From positions 1-64,000 of IMG/VR virus record IMGVR_UViG_3300012036_000004: a DNA stretch of 64,000 bases; one strand, written 5' to 3'. Below the pieces are notes generated by a model. It saw only the letters and a list, made by a program, of their open reading frames with translations. It had not been told where the DNA came from and did no database searches. Shown piece by piece: positions 43,349 to 52,102 of the stretch (the stretch's first letter is position 1; each line of letters starts with the position of its first letter). This DNA is from a virus. The translations under genes were made by a program, and so were the position numbers.

Positions 43349-43812
43349 CGTCGAAACCCTCTCCAAAGCCGACCCCGGCCAAGGCGAGACCCTCGCGAAA
43401 GCGGGGGAATCGCTGGGAGATCCCCAGAGATGTCCGAAAGGGCATCGCACTCGCAAACGCGTATGCGGATGCGAAAGGGGACGCCGCCGCAGCGGTGGCT
43501 GGGCGTGAGTACATGATGTACTACGCCCAGCGCCTGGTCAAAACGAAGCGTAACCTCGCGGTTGCGCAGCGTTTCGACGCCCACAACCCAGGTTGGACGT
43601 GGCCTGCCAATTATGGCAAGGCTACGGGGCGTACCAAGCTCCTGGAATTCCTCTACGGGGAACTGGCGGACGTCATGCAAGACGTTCAGAAGTTTCTCGA
43701 CGAGTATGCGAATCGAGTCGCGCCACTTCCTGCACGGCGCTACCGACGCTACTCGGATAACGAGTCGCGCGTCACCCTCGGTGAAGGCGCAAAGAAGTCG
43801 TCCTTAAAATAA
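43318..43812 (+). CDS. Basic C-terminal domain made by -1 frameshift
   Basis: The -1 frame is open from a TGA at 43258-43260 and has no ATG, GTG or TTG until a poorly preceded GTG at 43495. Yet the protein is well formed much earlier (GNRWEIPRDVRKGIALANAY, then YMMYYAQRLVKTKRNLAVAQ). It is basic and helical, in contrast to the acidic zero-frame part, and ends before a strong terminator. I therefore annotate it as the extension of the 42308 gene. The alternative is a separate 105-residue protein from 43495. Confidence 0.6.
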   Translation, partial: ATGEGGGDGVASKPSPKPTPAKARPSRKRGNRWEIPRDVRKGIALANAYADAKGDAAAAVAGREYMMYYAQRLVKTKRNLAVAQRFDAHNPGWTWPANYGKATGRTKLLEFLYGELADVMQDVQKFLDEYANRVAPLPARRYRRYSDNESRVTLGEGAKKSSLK

Positions 43813-43844
43813 GCCCTGTCCCTGCGTGGGACAGGGGCAGGCAC

Positions 43845-43875
43845 GACGCCCCCGACTCTGGGGGCGTCTTTTTTT
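43845..43875 (+). terminator. Strong terminator of the frameshift gene
   Basis: GACGCCCCC pairs with GGGGGCGTC, followed by seven Ts. A second hairpin, CCCTGTCCC/GGGACAGGG, precedes it at about 43814-43836. Confidence 0.9.
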
Positions 43876-43877
43876 GA

Positions 43878-44294
43878 TCACTCAGGTTTGGTGACGTGCG
43901 CCACCTCGTCGGTGCCGTCCATGTCCTCGTCGGGCATCTCGCCGTCGCGGTAGAACTCAGGTCCGGCCTTCTTCTTTTTAGGTGTCACATCCAGCCAGGA
44001 CACGGTGACCACCGTGAGCCCGTCCTTGTCATGCGACCACCGTTCTTCTCGGATCATCTTCGTGCCTCGACACGCCTCTGTCATGAGCGTCTCGAGCTCT
44101 TTGACTTGACTGTCTTTGGTGAGGTCGAACATTTTGTAACGCGCCGAGACGTGGTTGTTCTGGGTGAACGACGAGGCTGATCCCGCAGGGCCTCCCTGTC
44201 CGGGGTAGGTCGTACCTCCACCCTGGCGTCGTCGCGAGGGTCCGCGCCCTTGCATAACATCGTGCGATACTTTGCTGACGAAATCGTCTCCCAT
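43878..44294 (-). CDS. Portal-adjacent virion protein
   Basis: 138 residues. A Gly/Arg/Gln-rich N-terminus (PSRRRQGGGTTYPGQGGPAG) is followed by a compact domain (KELETLMTEACRGTKMIREE, DGLTVVTVSWLDVTPKKKK) and an acidic end. It follows the portal gene directly and is convergent with the frameshift cassette. A portal-associated or head-assembly role is possible. Confidence 0.55.
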   Translation of the reverse strand: MGDDFVSKVSHDVMQGRGPSRRRQGGGTTYPGQGGPAGSASSFTQNNHVSARYKMFDLTKDSQVKELETLMTEACRGTKMIREERWSHDKDGLTVVTVSWLDVTPKKKKAGPEFYRDGEMPDEDMDGTDEVAHVTKPE

Positions 44295-46016
44295 TTAGCT
44301 CACCATCTCCTGCGCTGCGTTTCGTTCCTGCAGCTGAATCTCTTCGAGTCGTTGAATGACGACGGAGTACATGACGTAGTCTTCGGCCTGTAGCGAAGAG
44401 AGCACCGAACGGCGCTGTCCTTCGTCGATCTGGCTGAGCTCCATCGCCATCTGATCGGCCTCGGCGATGACGGCCTGCTGATCGTACTCGAGACCTGTCG
44501 ATCCTGCAGAAGCCTCGGCCTGCGCCTGGTCTGCGAGCGTCGACTGCAGCTCTTCCATCTTTCGGCTGAGCTTCGCCTGTCGTCGCGTCTGCTCGAGCAT
44601 CTCCTGTTCTTTTTGCTCGATCTCGTCGTCGTAATCGAGGTCGAGAATCTCCGATACGGTGCGTCGCGACACCAGGTCGTACTGCGCGTCCGCCTGCATG
44701 ATGAGAGACTTCTGCTGAATATCGTCGATGAACTTGAAGTTCGTGATATCCGCCGAAACTTTCGCCCATCCGAGGTAGTCTGCAATCGAGTCGCAGATCC
44801 ACTGTAGCAGGTCTCTGAGGTCAGCTGAGTGCGACAACAGCTGATTCTCCAGCATCCGTAATGTGACCGAACTTCCGGTAAAAGAGAGTCCCCCATATAG
44901 GAACTCCCGAGGCACGCCCAGACCGGCGATGATGTTGTTCTCGACTTCCTGCACCTCTCCGAGCGTCAAGAGCGTGCGGCCCTGTCCGCCCATCTGCGTG
45001 ACGCCCAGCGCAACCGGGGCGAACATGATATGGAGCGGGTCTTTTCGCCACTGCTTGATGTTCTGCTTGGTCTCGTCAATCCACTGCGCAAAGGCCAGTG
45101 TTTTGACGGGGTCGTTACTGCTCCCCGTCTGGGCGGGGTGAAGTACACGGAACGGCGTGAGGTGATCGAGTGCAATCGCTTCGTTCGACCTCCGCATGAC
45201 CTCCGCGTAGTAGAACTGCTTCATCACCGAGATCACTGATGGATAGCCCAGTGCTCCTCCAAGCCCCGCCGGTACGTCGCCTTTGAGGTGAAAGATTTTC
45301 GTGGGGTCGAAATGGAAAACCTGGTCGTCGTCCGCGGCTTCCAGGAACGCTTTCGGCGTCCCGTCGATCATGTGCCGATCTCCGTCCTTGATGGCGCTTC
45401 TCAGTTCCGCCGGGAGATCATAGTAATACTCAGTGTTGCCTGTGATGGGGTTGTGTTCGACGTCGATGTGTTTGGGGTCCCAGCAGATGACGTTCATGCG
45501 CTTGGGGTCATACACCTTGACGTCGCGCACCTCGCTCAGACGCGTCGTCGACGACGCCTTGCACTGCATGCAGTTGTACTTGAACGTTCGCTTCTTGTAG
45601 TCGAACTTGTAGTCTTTGATGCGCCGAATGTCCCACATCATCCCGCAGCCTTTGCACGGGACGATGCGTTTGAACGGGAAGTACAGAGAGTAAAAAGCGT
45701 TCCCGTACAGGGTGCGGTTCTTGGACGCACCCTTCAGCACCACCTTCGCCCGAAGAGTCTCGAGCACAATCTCGGAGTACTTCGTTCGGAGCGACTCGGA
45801 CTCCGTCTTGAACGTGATGTCCGTGATGACGTAGTCAGCGAGTTTTTGAAGAGCGATGAAAATGTGGGGGGAGTTGTAGTAAATATACTCCGTCCACCGG
45901 TACATATCCTTCAACTTCCGAGGGACGAAGCCCGTCAGAAAATTGAACATCGGGTTCGGATGCGCATTCGACTGCCCGAGAATGTCGAAAGGCTCTCTGC
46001 TGATATCACCACTCAT
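44295..46016 (-). CDS. Portal protein with zinc-ribbon insertion
   Basis: 573 residues. Segments typical of portals are present: MYRWTEYIYYNSPHIFIALQ near the start, HFDPTKIFHLKGDVPAGLGG, QFYYAEVMRRSNEAIALDHL, and the LGVPREFLYGGLSFTGSSVT loop with a long helix ENQLLSHSADLRDLLQWICD. The C-terminal 120 residues form a helical crown with many Gln/Glu. Two Cys pairs (CKGC near 121-124, CMQC near 148-151) insert a zinc ribbon in the N-terminal region. The portal is the DNA channel at the head vertex and packs with the large terminase, encoded at 61330. Confidence 0.8.
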   Translation of the reverse strand: MSGDISREPFDILGQSNAHPNPMFNFLTGFVPRKLKDMYRWTEYIYYNSPHIFIALQKLADYVITDITFKTESESLRTKYSEIVLETLRAKVVLKGASKNRTLYGNAFYSLYFPFKRIVPCKGCGMMWDIRRIKDYKFDYKKRTFKYNCMQCKASSTTRLSEVRDVKVYDPKRMNVICWDPKHIDVEHNPITGNTEYYYDLPAELRSAIKDGDRHMIDGTPKAFLEAADDDQVFHFDPTKIFHLKGDVPAGLGGALGYPSVISVMKQFYYAEVMRRSNEAIALDHLTPFRVLHPAQTGSSNDPVKTLAFAQWIDETKQNIKQWRKDPLHIMFAPVALGVTQMGGQGRTLLTLGEVQEVENNIIAGLGVPREFLYGGLSFTGSSVTLRMLENQLLSHSADLRDLLQWICDSIADYLGWAKVSADITNFKFIDDIQQKSLIMQADAQYDLVSRRTVSEILDLDYDDEIEQKEQEMLEQTRRQAKLSRKMEELQSTLADQAQAEASAGSTGLEYDQQAVIAEADQMAMELSQIDEGQRRSVLSSLQAEDYVMYSVVIQRLEEIQLQERNAAQEMVS

Positions 46017-46044
46017 CCGAACTCCACATCCTCAAAAGGCACCT

Positions 46045-48210
46045 ATGCAACCTATACGACTGCAACTGATTCGTCACCATAATACACCGGTGTTCGCCAC
46101 AAAAGACGATCACTCAGATTTGAATCGAGTGTATGGCTACACTCGAGTTCGCAAGATGGGCCTCGCCCTCTTCCCCGCATTTCTCCCATTCTCCGAGCAC
46201 GTGGTCAACGACCTCAACATCGTGTACGGCGAGGAGAACCTGGACTGGGCACTGGCTGCAAAGAACCACCTTGCCGAGTTAGAGAACGAAAAGCGTCGAC
46301 AGAACTCTGAGAGCTTACCGGCTGGCTTCGAGTTCGTCACGGAGCCGTTCGGCCACCAGCGAGAAGGTGTGATACGCGCCATATACGAGCCGCGCACCGC
46401 GTTGTATTTCGACTGCGGTCTCGGCAAGACCAAAACGGCTATCGATCTCATCCGTGCGTTGAAGTGCAAGATCTCCGACATGCGTGCCCTGGTTATCTGT
46501 CCGCCGCACCTTGCGCCGAACTGGGAAGAAGAGTTCGCTACGCATGATGATGGCGAACTTCGCGTCCGAACGCTACTCGACCACAACTCCAAAACGCTTG
46601 GGTCAAAGAAGCGGCGCCATGCCTATCATGGGACGCGTAAGCACGAGCCGAGTTGGCACCCAGACGAGCCGTGGGGTGAGCTCTTTCCCGATGTCGTATA
46701 CGAACCCAGCCCTGACCGCGCCTTCCGTGTCGCTGGTGGCGATAACGAACTCGACTACCTGAAAGCGACGCAACGCGACGACTCCGACGAGCGCGGACGA
46801 GCTCGAGCTCGAATGCGTCGTCACGCCAAGAAGAGGGGCATCGACTTGCCTGCTCCTGCAAAACGAGTCAATCCGGCTCCCGAGCCTGTCAAGAACTTCG
46901 ATGTGTTGGTGTTGCCATACTCAGTGCTCAAGAAGGATCTCAATCACATCCTGGACGCCTATCCCTACAACGTCCTGATCTGTGATGAATCGCACATGCT
47001 CCGCTCCCACAAATCGAACCGGTCGAAGGCTGTCCTGAAGTTGGGCGCCAAAGCGAGTCATCGCTACTTGTTGTCCGGGACCCCGGCACTCGGAACGCCG
47101 ATGCATCTCTACGTGCAGCTTCGTTTGCTCGGCGGATTCCTGACCGGCACCTGGTGGGAGTTCTACAAGCGCTACAATGTAGCCATCCGACGCCAGCACC
47201 GAGGCGTTGAGCATGACGAGGTCGTGGCCTACAAGAACCTCAACGTGCTCAATGAGATTGTCACCGAAGTGGCGCTTCGTAAGAAAGCCGATGACTGCCT
47301 CGACCTTCCGCCGGTCCGCACGTTGACCTATCCAATCTATCCCAGCGACGAGACCAAGGAGATGTACAACGAACTCGTCCGAACACACTCTGCAGCGATT
47401 GGTGGTCGACAGATCCGTGTGGCGCACGCTGCAGATCGATTGACGAAGCTACTCCAGGTGTTGTCCGGGTTCATCATCGACTCGCAGAAGGACTACGAGC
47501 TCTGCGATGGCGGCGACGACCGTCCGCCCTGCCCTCATCTGATGGACTGCGTTCGCAACAAAATCAACCCCTACACGCCCAAGTGTGCAATCGTGCAGGA
47601 GGACCCGCCCAAGCTTACCGAGTTGTTGGACGCGCAGGACAGGTGCGACCAGAGCATGGAGCTCTTTGAGTCCATCCTGTCCTCGGACGACAACAAGGTC
47701 ATCGTGTGGGCCACCTTCCAGGCGGAGCTCAACATGTTGGACGCAGCTTTCACGAAGGAGGGTTGGGACTTTGTCCGCGTCGACGGGAACACCAAAGACA
47801 AGCAGGCGGCCAAGAAGCGCTTCAACACGGACCCGAACTGTCGCATCTACCTGAGCCAGATCCGCACAGGTGTCGGCATCACGCTGAACGCGGCCAACTA
47901 CACCGTGTTCTATAACGCCACTTTCGACCTGGGTGATTACATTCAGGCGCAGAAGCGAAACGACCGGATCGGACAGGAGCGTCCAGTGACGGTTTACCAG
48001 CTGGTTGTTCCTGGTAGTGTGAACGAGTATATTTTCCGTTCCTTGGAGCGAAAAGAAGATATTTCTGCTGCCCTCACCGACCACGTTCAGTGTATACTGT
48101 GCGACCGCAATAAGGAGTGCGACGCTGCCGGAATCCAGCCGTTCGACAAAGACTGCATCTACTCGTCGAAGGAAGGCCGACTGCGAATGCGCCCTGCGCT
48201 GCTTAAATAG
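46045..48210 (+). CDS. SNF2-family DNA helicase/translocase
   Basis: 721 residues from an ATG with AAAAGG upstream; the frame is open further left over the portal start. Motif I CGLGKTKTA (Lys128), motif II DESH (314-317), motif III LSGTPAL, motif V SQIRTGVGITLNAANY and motif VI QAQKRNDRIGQERPV mark an SF2/SNF2 two-lobe ATPase. An insertion holds Cys residues (CDGGDDRPPCPHLMDC and later CILCDRNKECD), probably a metal site. It opens the plus-strand replication operon. Roles in fork remodelling or recombination are likely. Confidence 0.8.
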   Translation: MQPIRLQLIRHHNTPVFATKDDHSDLNRVYGYTRVRKMGLALFPAFLPFSEHVVNDLNIVYGEENLDWALAAKNHLAELENEKRRQNSESLPAGFEFVTEPFGHQREGVIRAIYEPRTALYFDCGLGKTKTAIDLIRALKCKISDMRALVICPPHLAPNWEEEFATHDDGELRVRTLLDHNSKTLGSKKRRHAYHGTRKHEPSWHPDEPWGELFPDVVYEPSPDRAFRVAGGDNELDYLKATQRDDSDERGRARARMRRHAKKRGIDLPAPAKRVNPAPEPVKNFDVLVLPYSVLKKDLNHILDAYPYNVLICDESHMLRSHKSNRSKAVLKLGAKASHRYLLSGTPALGTPMHLYVQLRLLGGFLTGTWWEFYKRYNVAIRRQHRGVEHDEVVAYKNLNVLNEIVTEVALRKKADDCLDLPPVRTLTYPIYPSDETKEMYNELVRTHSAAIGGRQIRVAHAADRLTKLLQVLSGFIIDSQKDYELCDGGDDRPPCPHLMDCVRNKINPYTPKCAIVQEDPPKLTELLDAQDRCDQSMELFESILSSDDNKVIVWATFQAELNMLDAAFTKEGWDFVRVDGNTKDKQAAKKRFNTDPNCRIYLSQIRTGVGITLNAANYTVFYNATFDLGDYIQAQKRNDRIGQERPVTVYQLVVPGSVNEYIFRSLERKEDISAALTDHVQCILCDRNKECDAAGIQPFDKDCIYSSKEGRLRMRPALLK

Positions 48211-48218
48211 GAGATCCG

Positions 48219-48965
48219 ATGCCCCCTACGCTACACGCAACCCTATCGTTCGATGACACTGCTGTTGAGGAGCTCGTGCAAGCGCACGTCGAGTCTCAGG
48301 GGTACTTCGTCGAGGACATTCACCCCGATGAGAGCTCTCTGGGGTATCAGGTGTCCGTACGGCCTATGACGCAGGAAGAGCTTCTGCTGCACGATCTGCC
48401 GACTGAGTCCGTCGAAGACCGTCTCCAGATTAAGATCGATTCTCTGGTAGAAGAGACCCAGCGCGCATTCGGTAGCTTCGCTTCTCACATCGAGAAGCAG
48501 GCCCGCGACACAGAGATTGCGCTGGAGTCACGACTCGACGACCTGCGTGCGTTGAGTAGCAGCGCTCAGCAGACCATGCTCGAGATTCAGAGCCTGGCTG
48601 AGAAGCAACGAGCCACCCCGGTCTTCGTAGAAACACCTACCGAGACTGTCGTGACACGTTCCGAAGCCGTTACGGAGACACGCCTCCCTGCCCCGAAACC
48701 TGAACCTACGATTGACGCCGAGCCTCTCGGTGGCCCTGTCAGTGTCATGAGCACTGGCGCGCCATCTGGTTCTTACGAGACGCTCAGCTTTGCCGACGCC
48801 GTTGCGGCGCTCCAAGAAGATGCGTCTGCATCGAACCCGAACGACCACACACGGCAACGCCGATTCACCCAGCTCCACGAGGAGCTGGCCCAAGAAGCCG
48901 CGGTGGCTCGAGACCCGATTCCGGGCGAGTCCAGCGCATTTCCCTCTGACCTTGTGACCCAATAA
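48219..48965 (+). CDS. Hypothetical replication-operon protein with coiled-coil
   Basis: 248 residues. The N-terminal 60 residues look folded (MPPTLHATLSFDDTAVEELV). The region about 70-130 is a coiled-coil (EETQRAFGSFASHIEKQARD), and the C-terminal half is disordered with a final helix (FTQLHEELAQEAAVA). It lies 8 bp after the helicase and 5 bp before a nuclease gene. Function unknown. Confidence 0.5.
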   Translation: MPPTLHATLSFDDTAVEELVQAHVESQGYFVEDIHPDESSLGYQVSVRPMTQEELLLHDLPTESVEDRLQIKIDSLVEETQRAFGSFASHIEKQARDTEIALESRLDDLRALSSSAQQTMLEIQSLAEKQRATPVFVETPTETVVTRSEAVTETRLPAPKPEPTIDAEPLGGPVSVMSTGAPSGSYETLSFADAVAALQEDASASNPNDHTRQRRFTQLHEELAQEAAVARDPIPGESSAFPSDLVTQ

Positions 48966-48970
48966 GGCCT

Positions 48971-49906
48971 ATGACAGACGACATCACAGACGAAGAAGAC
49001 GAAGACACATCCCGATCACGTGGACGCAGCCGCAACCACGATTTCGGGGAGTACGACAAAGTGTACGACCTGCCCAGTGGATACCTCTCGGTGTCCCAGG
49101 TGGGGCTGTACCAGAAGTGCGGAGAGCGGTACCGGCGTCGATACGTCGAAAACCAACGAACGCCGCCTTCCTCGAACCTGGGCCACGGTCGGTTGATCCA
49201 CAAGGCCGTCGAGACCCTGTTGCAGTACAAGATCGACAACGAGCAACGCGTGCCTCCCGCAGACCTGGGGAACGACGCAATCAGTGATCACTTCCAAGAG
49301 ATGTCACAGGACATCGAGATCTGGGACCCGAAGGTCCCCGACATCGAGACCTTCGAAGAGACGGCTCGTGAGTTGGTGGGGCTCTACGAAGAGTCGCGCC
49401 TGCCCGAAGTACTGCCGCGCGCCGTTGAGCTCAAGCTCAAGCGCGTTCTCCGTGGGCGCATCCCGTTTGTCGGGTACACTGACCTCATCGAGATGTCCCT
49501 GATGGATGTCGACTTCCAGCCTATGAAGTCACTCGATGATTTGAAGTCGACAGACAGCGTTCGCGACCTCAAAGCGACCGGTCGAAAGTACGGCGCGCAG
49601 CGCGTCAAGAATTCCCTGCAGCTTTCGATGTACGCCGAGATCACCGGGCTCGAGAACGTTGGGTACGACCTGCTCGTTCAGAAGAAAAAGTCCGAGTTCG
49701 CCAAGCAGGACGCCTTCCGCTCCAAGCGGGAGAAAGAACACGCCGTAGATGTGGTAGAAGATGTCGCCAAGTCCATCTCCGCTGGCGTGTTCATGCGTGC
49801 CGATCCGGAGAGCTGGATGTGCACCGAGAAATGGTGCCCGTACTTTAGCGAGTGCCGAGGCGCCCAGAAGAGCATTCACACTGTCCCTGATGGAGAGAGC
49901 GTTTGA
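48971..49906 (+). CDS. RecB/Cas4-like PD-(D/E)XK nuclease
   Basis: 311 residues. LSVSQVGLYQKCGERYRRRY (about 39-58) is the N-terminal Cys-containing motif of AddB/Cas4-type nucleases. GRLIHKAVE supplies the His, GYTDLIE an Asp, and DDLKST the D..K core, followed by QLSMYAEITG (the Q/Y motif). The C-terminal CTEKWCPYFSEC gives three more Cys. Four Cys in this layout hold a 4Fe-4S cluster in family members. It probably acts as a recombination or end-processing exonuclease. Its stop overlaps the next start. Confidence 0.7.
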   Translation: MTDDITDEEDEDTSRSRGRSRNHDFGEYDKVYDLPSGYLSVSQVGLYQKCGERYRRRYVENQRTPPSSNLGHGRLIHKAVETLLQYKIDNEQRVPPADLGNDAISDHFQEMSQDIEIWDPKVPDIETFEETARELVGLYEESRLPEVLPRAVELKLKRVLRGRIPFVGYTDLIEMSLMDVDFQPMKSLDDLKSTDSVRDLKATGRKYGAQRVKNSLQLSMYAEITGLENVGYDLLVQKKKSEFAKQDAFRSKREKEHAVDVVEDVAKSISAGVFMRADPESWMCTEKWCPYFSECRGAQKSIHTVPDGESV

Positions 49907-50118
49907 TGGAGAAATTCGGAGTAGAAACCCATCGCCCAGGAGAAAAGAATGCCGGAGATAGTCGAACCTGCCCCTGGTGCGGACGTTCTGTCAGCGTTGA
50001 CGGAGCTGTTCGACGATGCCCTGTACATGGAAGTGAGCCTTTCGAAGTACAGGGAGAAGCTGCGCCCGCTGACCGTTCCGACGTCAAGCTGGCTGGGGAT
50101 GATAGCCCCGACGAATAA
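49906..50118 (+). CDS. Zinc-ribbon protein overlapping the next gene
   Basis: 70 residues from an ATG overlapping the nuclease stop. CPWCGRSVSVDGAVRRCPVHG (about 23-43) is a compact zinc ribbon with C-x2-C and C-x2-H, a type common in phage small proteins. The last 170 bases also encode, in another frame, the start of the 219-residue gene, which has its own AGGAG site. Both readings look genuine. Confidence 0.6.
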   Translation: MEKFGVETHRPGEKNAGDSRTCPWCGRSVSVDGAVRRCPVHGSEPFEVQGEAAPADRSDVKLAGDDSPDE

Positions 50119-50608
50119 CTCGGATTACCCGAGCCCCGCGCGCGGCTTTGTGCCGCTCGCCCGGGTTCGGAGCTGGGAGCCTGCGGAAGGGGAGAAAACA
50201 GGACGACTGCATAACCTGCTCTTTCTGCAGAACAGCAAGATACTGTACCGAGCAGCACACACCAGCCATGCCGCTGGAAACGGCGACGAACCCTACCTCA
50301 TATTCGTCACCCCAAGAGCCCTCCCTGAGGGTTGCCCGATTCAAACCGACACGAGCGACGCTTGTGACAACTGCGCCTTGTGGGCTCATTGCGCCACAGG
50401 GCGTCTTCCCTTCGCGGACCTACGCTACGTCAAGATCAGCGGCTTTCACTGCATGAAAGTATGCAAGGTCGACGACGAGTGGTTCGATGCAGGGCAATCT
50501 GCGAAGCGCCTGAGTTACCGAACCCTAGACGCCACTCCTCAGCAGGGGGTGCCTCTCACGGGAGTCGACCTCCGCGCACTACCTCAATTTGAACCATATT
50601 GTTATTGA
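49949..50608 (+). CDS. Hypothetical protein with Cys-cluster
   Basis: 219 residues from an ATG with AGGAGA six bases upstream. Its first 57 codons overlap the zinc-ribbon gene. The N-terminus is helical (LSALTELFDDALYMEVSLSK). A Cys/His group, CPIQTDTSDACDNCALWAHC (about 131-150), could hold zinc or an iron-sulfur cluster, and two more Cys (CMKVC) lie nearby. An alternative start at 50098 would avoid the overlap. No family is recognised. Confidence 0.55.
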   Translation: MPEIVEPAPGADVLSALTELFDDALYMEVSLSKYREKLRPLTVPTSSWLGMIAPTNNSDYPSPARGFVPLARVRSWEPAEGEKTGRLHNLLFLQNSKILYRAAHTSHAAGNGDEPYLIFVTPRALPEGCPIQTDTSDACDNCALWAHCATGRLPFADLRYVKISGFHCMKVCKVDDEWFDAGQSAKRLSYRTLDATPQQGVPLTGVDLRALPQFEPYCY

Positions 50609-50623
50609 ACGGAGAGATCACGA

Positions 50624-50779
50624 ATGACACCGCGGCTTCGCTTCGCCTTACTCGTCTACTGGTATACTCTTCAGTACGTGAAAGAGGTTGAGCAAGCCCC
50701 CACCCAGGACCGGGGCTCAAACATCGTGAGCCTGGATGAATACAGACGGAAAAAACATGCCACATTTACCCATATCTAA
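50624..50779 (+). CDS. 51-residue protein upstream of parB-like gene
   Basis: ATG with GGAGAGA six bases upstream. The N-terminus is hydrophobic (LRFALLVYWYTLQYVKEVEQ) and the C-terminus basic (VSLDEYRRKKHATF). The last 44 bases overlap the start of the ParB-like gene. It may be a short membrane-associated protein or a leader peptide for the next gene. Confidence 0.5.
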   Translation: MTPRLRFALLVYWYTLQYVKEVEQAPTQDRGSNIVSLDEYRRKKHATFTHI

Positions 50780-51959
50780 GATCTTGGCGGAGGACAATAT
50801 CCGCCTCAACATCGACCCGGACTCTATCGAGGAGCTGGCCGAGTCGGTTCTCGCCGTGCACACGTTGAGCAACGGTGAGAAGACTTTGCTGCAGCCAATC
50901 ACGTTGCAGAAGCTCGACAAACCAACGGAGGAGGGTCACACCCACCAGCTGCGTTACGGCTTCCGTCGTTACGCCGCCATGAAGTTTCTTCTGGAGAAGC
51001 ACCCGGAGAAATGTTTCTGGGCCGCCAACGTGCCCTACCACCTCGACGACGCTGTCTACAACGAGGAGGACAATGCGACGACGCATTTCCGTCTCGTCGA
51101 GAACATTCAGCGCGAAGACATGTCGCTGCTCGAGGAGGCGATGGCGATGAAGCGAATCCAGAAAGAGCAAGGGATGAAGCAGTCCGAGCTCGCCAAGATG
51201 CTCGGTAAGAGCAAGGGCTGGGTGTCGCAACGTCTCGCGCTGCTCCGCATGGACGAGTCCGTACAGCTCGGCGTCCAGGAAGGAAAGCTGGGGCAGGCTC
51301 ACGTCCGTGAGCTCGCACGCATCAAGAAGAAAAAGGACCAGGCCGACGTCGCGACCAAGCTTCTCCAAGACGAGTCGCCGTCCGTCGCAAAGGTCAAACG
51401 CGCCGTGAAGAAAGCACTCGGCGAGACCGAACCGAAAGAGAAGACGAAAGAGAAGACGAAAGAGAAGCCTGCCGAGAAGAATGACGACTCCGAAGAGGAC
51501 TGGGAAATGTCCGAAGAGGAGCGCTCTAAGCAGGATATCGATCAGCTCAAGACAGGTAAGAAAAGCAAGCCCGTCGAAGAAGAAAACGACGAGACGCCTG
51601 TCGAAGAGGCAGAGGAGTCCGAGGAGTCGGAAGAATCGGAGGGAGAAGAGGAGGTGTCCTCAACCACCGCTCCTGCGCCTTCCGAGCCGTCTCGAGGAGA
51701 CGTGCTGCAGACGATGTCTCACGAGGAGAAACTGAAGTTTCTCGAGGAAGACACAGAGCGTCGACTCGCAATGGAGTTCGACGGACGTAAGGGCGATCTC
51801 GAAGCTGAAATCTTGCGGTGCTCGCAAGCAGCAGTCGACGCCGTGAAGAAGGGCGACGCAGAGAAGGCCGCATACTACGCCGGAGCAGAGCAAGCGCTCA
51901 AATTCGCCCTGGGCTCGATCAAATCGATCCGCTACGTAAAGCGAAAAGTAGCAAGTTAG
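50736..51959 (+). CDS. ParB/Spo0J-like DNA-binding protein
   Basis: 407 residues (or 400 if it starts at 50757). The N-terminal domain (LPISKILAEDNIRLNIDPDS, IEELAESV) matches the ParB/Srx fold. LRYGFRRYAAMKFLLEKHPE and a motif like NIQREDMSLLEEAMAMKRIQ, the ParB hinge-helix, follow. MKQSELAKMLGKSKGWVSQR (about 147-166) is the helix-turn-helix. The canonical GERR CTP box appears as YGFRR, so CTP binding may be altered. The middle is acidic and low-complexity, with a helical C-terminus. ParB binds parS palindromes; the GTTTAC-N3-GTAAAC sites are candidates. No ParA gene is seen here. Confidence 0.75.
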   Translation: MNTDGKNMPHLPISKILAEDNIRLNIDPDSIEELAESVLAVHTLSNGEKTLLQPITLQKLDKPTEEGHTHQLRYGFRRYAAMKFLLEKHPEKCFWAANVPYHLDDAVYNEEDNATTHFRLVENIQREDMSLLEEAMAMKRIQKEQGMKQSELAKMLGKSKGWVSQRLALLRMDESVQLGVQEGKLGQAHVRELARIKKKKDQADVATKLLQDESPSVAKVKRAVKKALGETEPKEKTKEKTKEKPAEKNDDSEEDWEMSEEERSKQDIDQLKTGKKSKPVEEENDETPVEEAEESEESEESEGEEEVSSTTAPAPSEPSRGDVLQTMSHEEKLKFLEEDTERRLAMEFDGRKGDLEAEILRCSQAAVDAVKKGDAEKAAYYAGAEQALKFALGSIKSIRYVKRKVAS

Positions 51960-51972
51960 TGTTGACGAGTGG

Positions 51973-52002
51973 GGAGGTCTATCGCTACAACGATAGACCT
52001 CC
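51973..52002 (+). other. 12-bp perfect hairpin between parB-like and SSB-like genes
   Basis: GGAGGTCTATCG pairs with CGATAGACCTCC across a six-base loop. No T-tract follows, so it is not an obvious terminator. It may be an operator, an RNA-processing site or a stabiliser of the upstream mRNA. Confidence 0.6.
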
Positions 52003-52102
52003 TGCCTGGCAGCAGAGGAAAACAAACTAGACAGTCCACCCGGAGCGTATTCCTCACTCCGAATGTATACGTGTGTCTGTCGAACACCCTTGGAGAAAGA
52101 TA

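Noticed and set aside
42308-43812. Tail assembly chaperone pair as the reason for the frameshift
   Set aside because: The gene is not next to a tape-measure or tail-tube gene, has its own promoter and terminator, and begins with a membrane-like segment.
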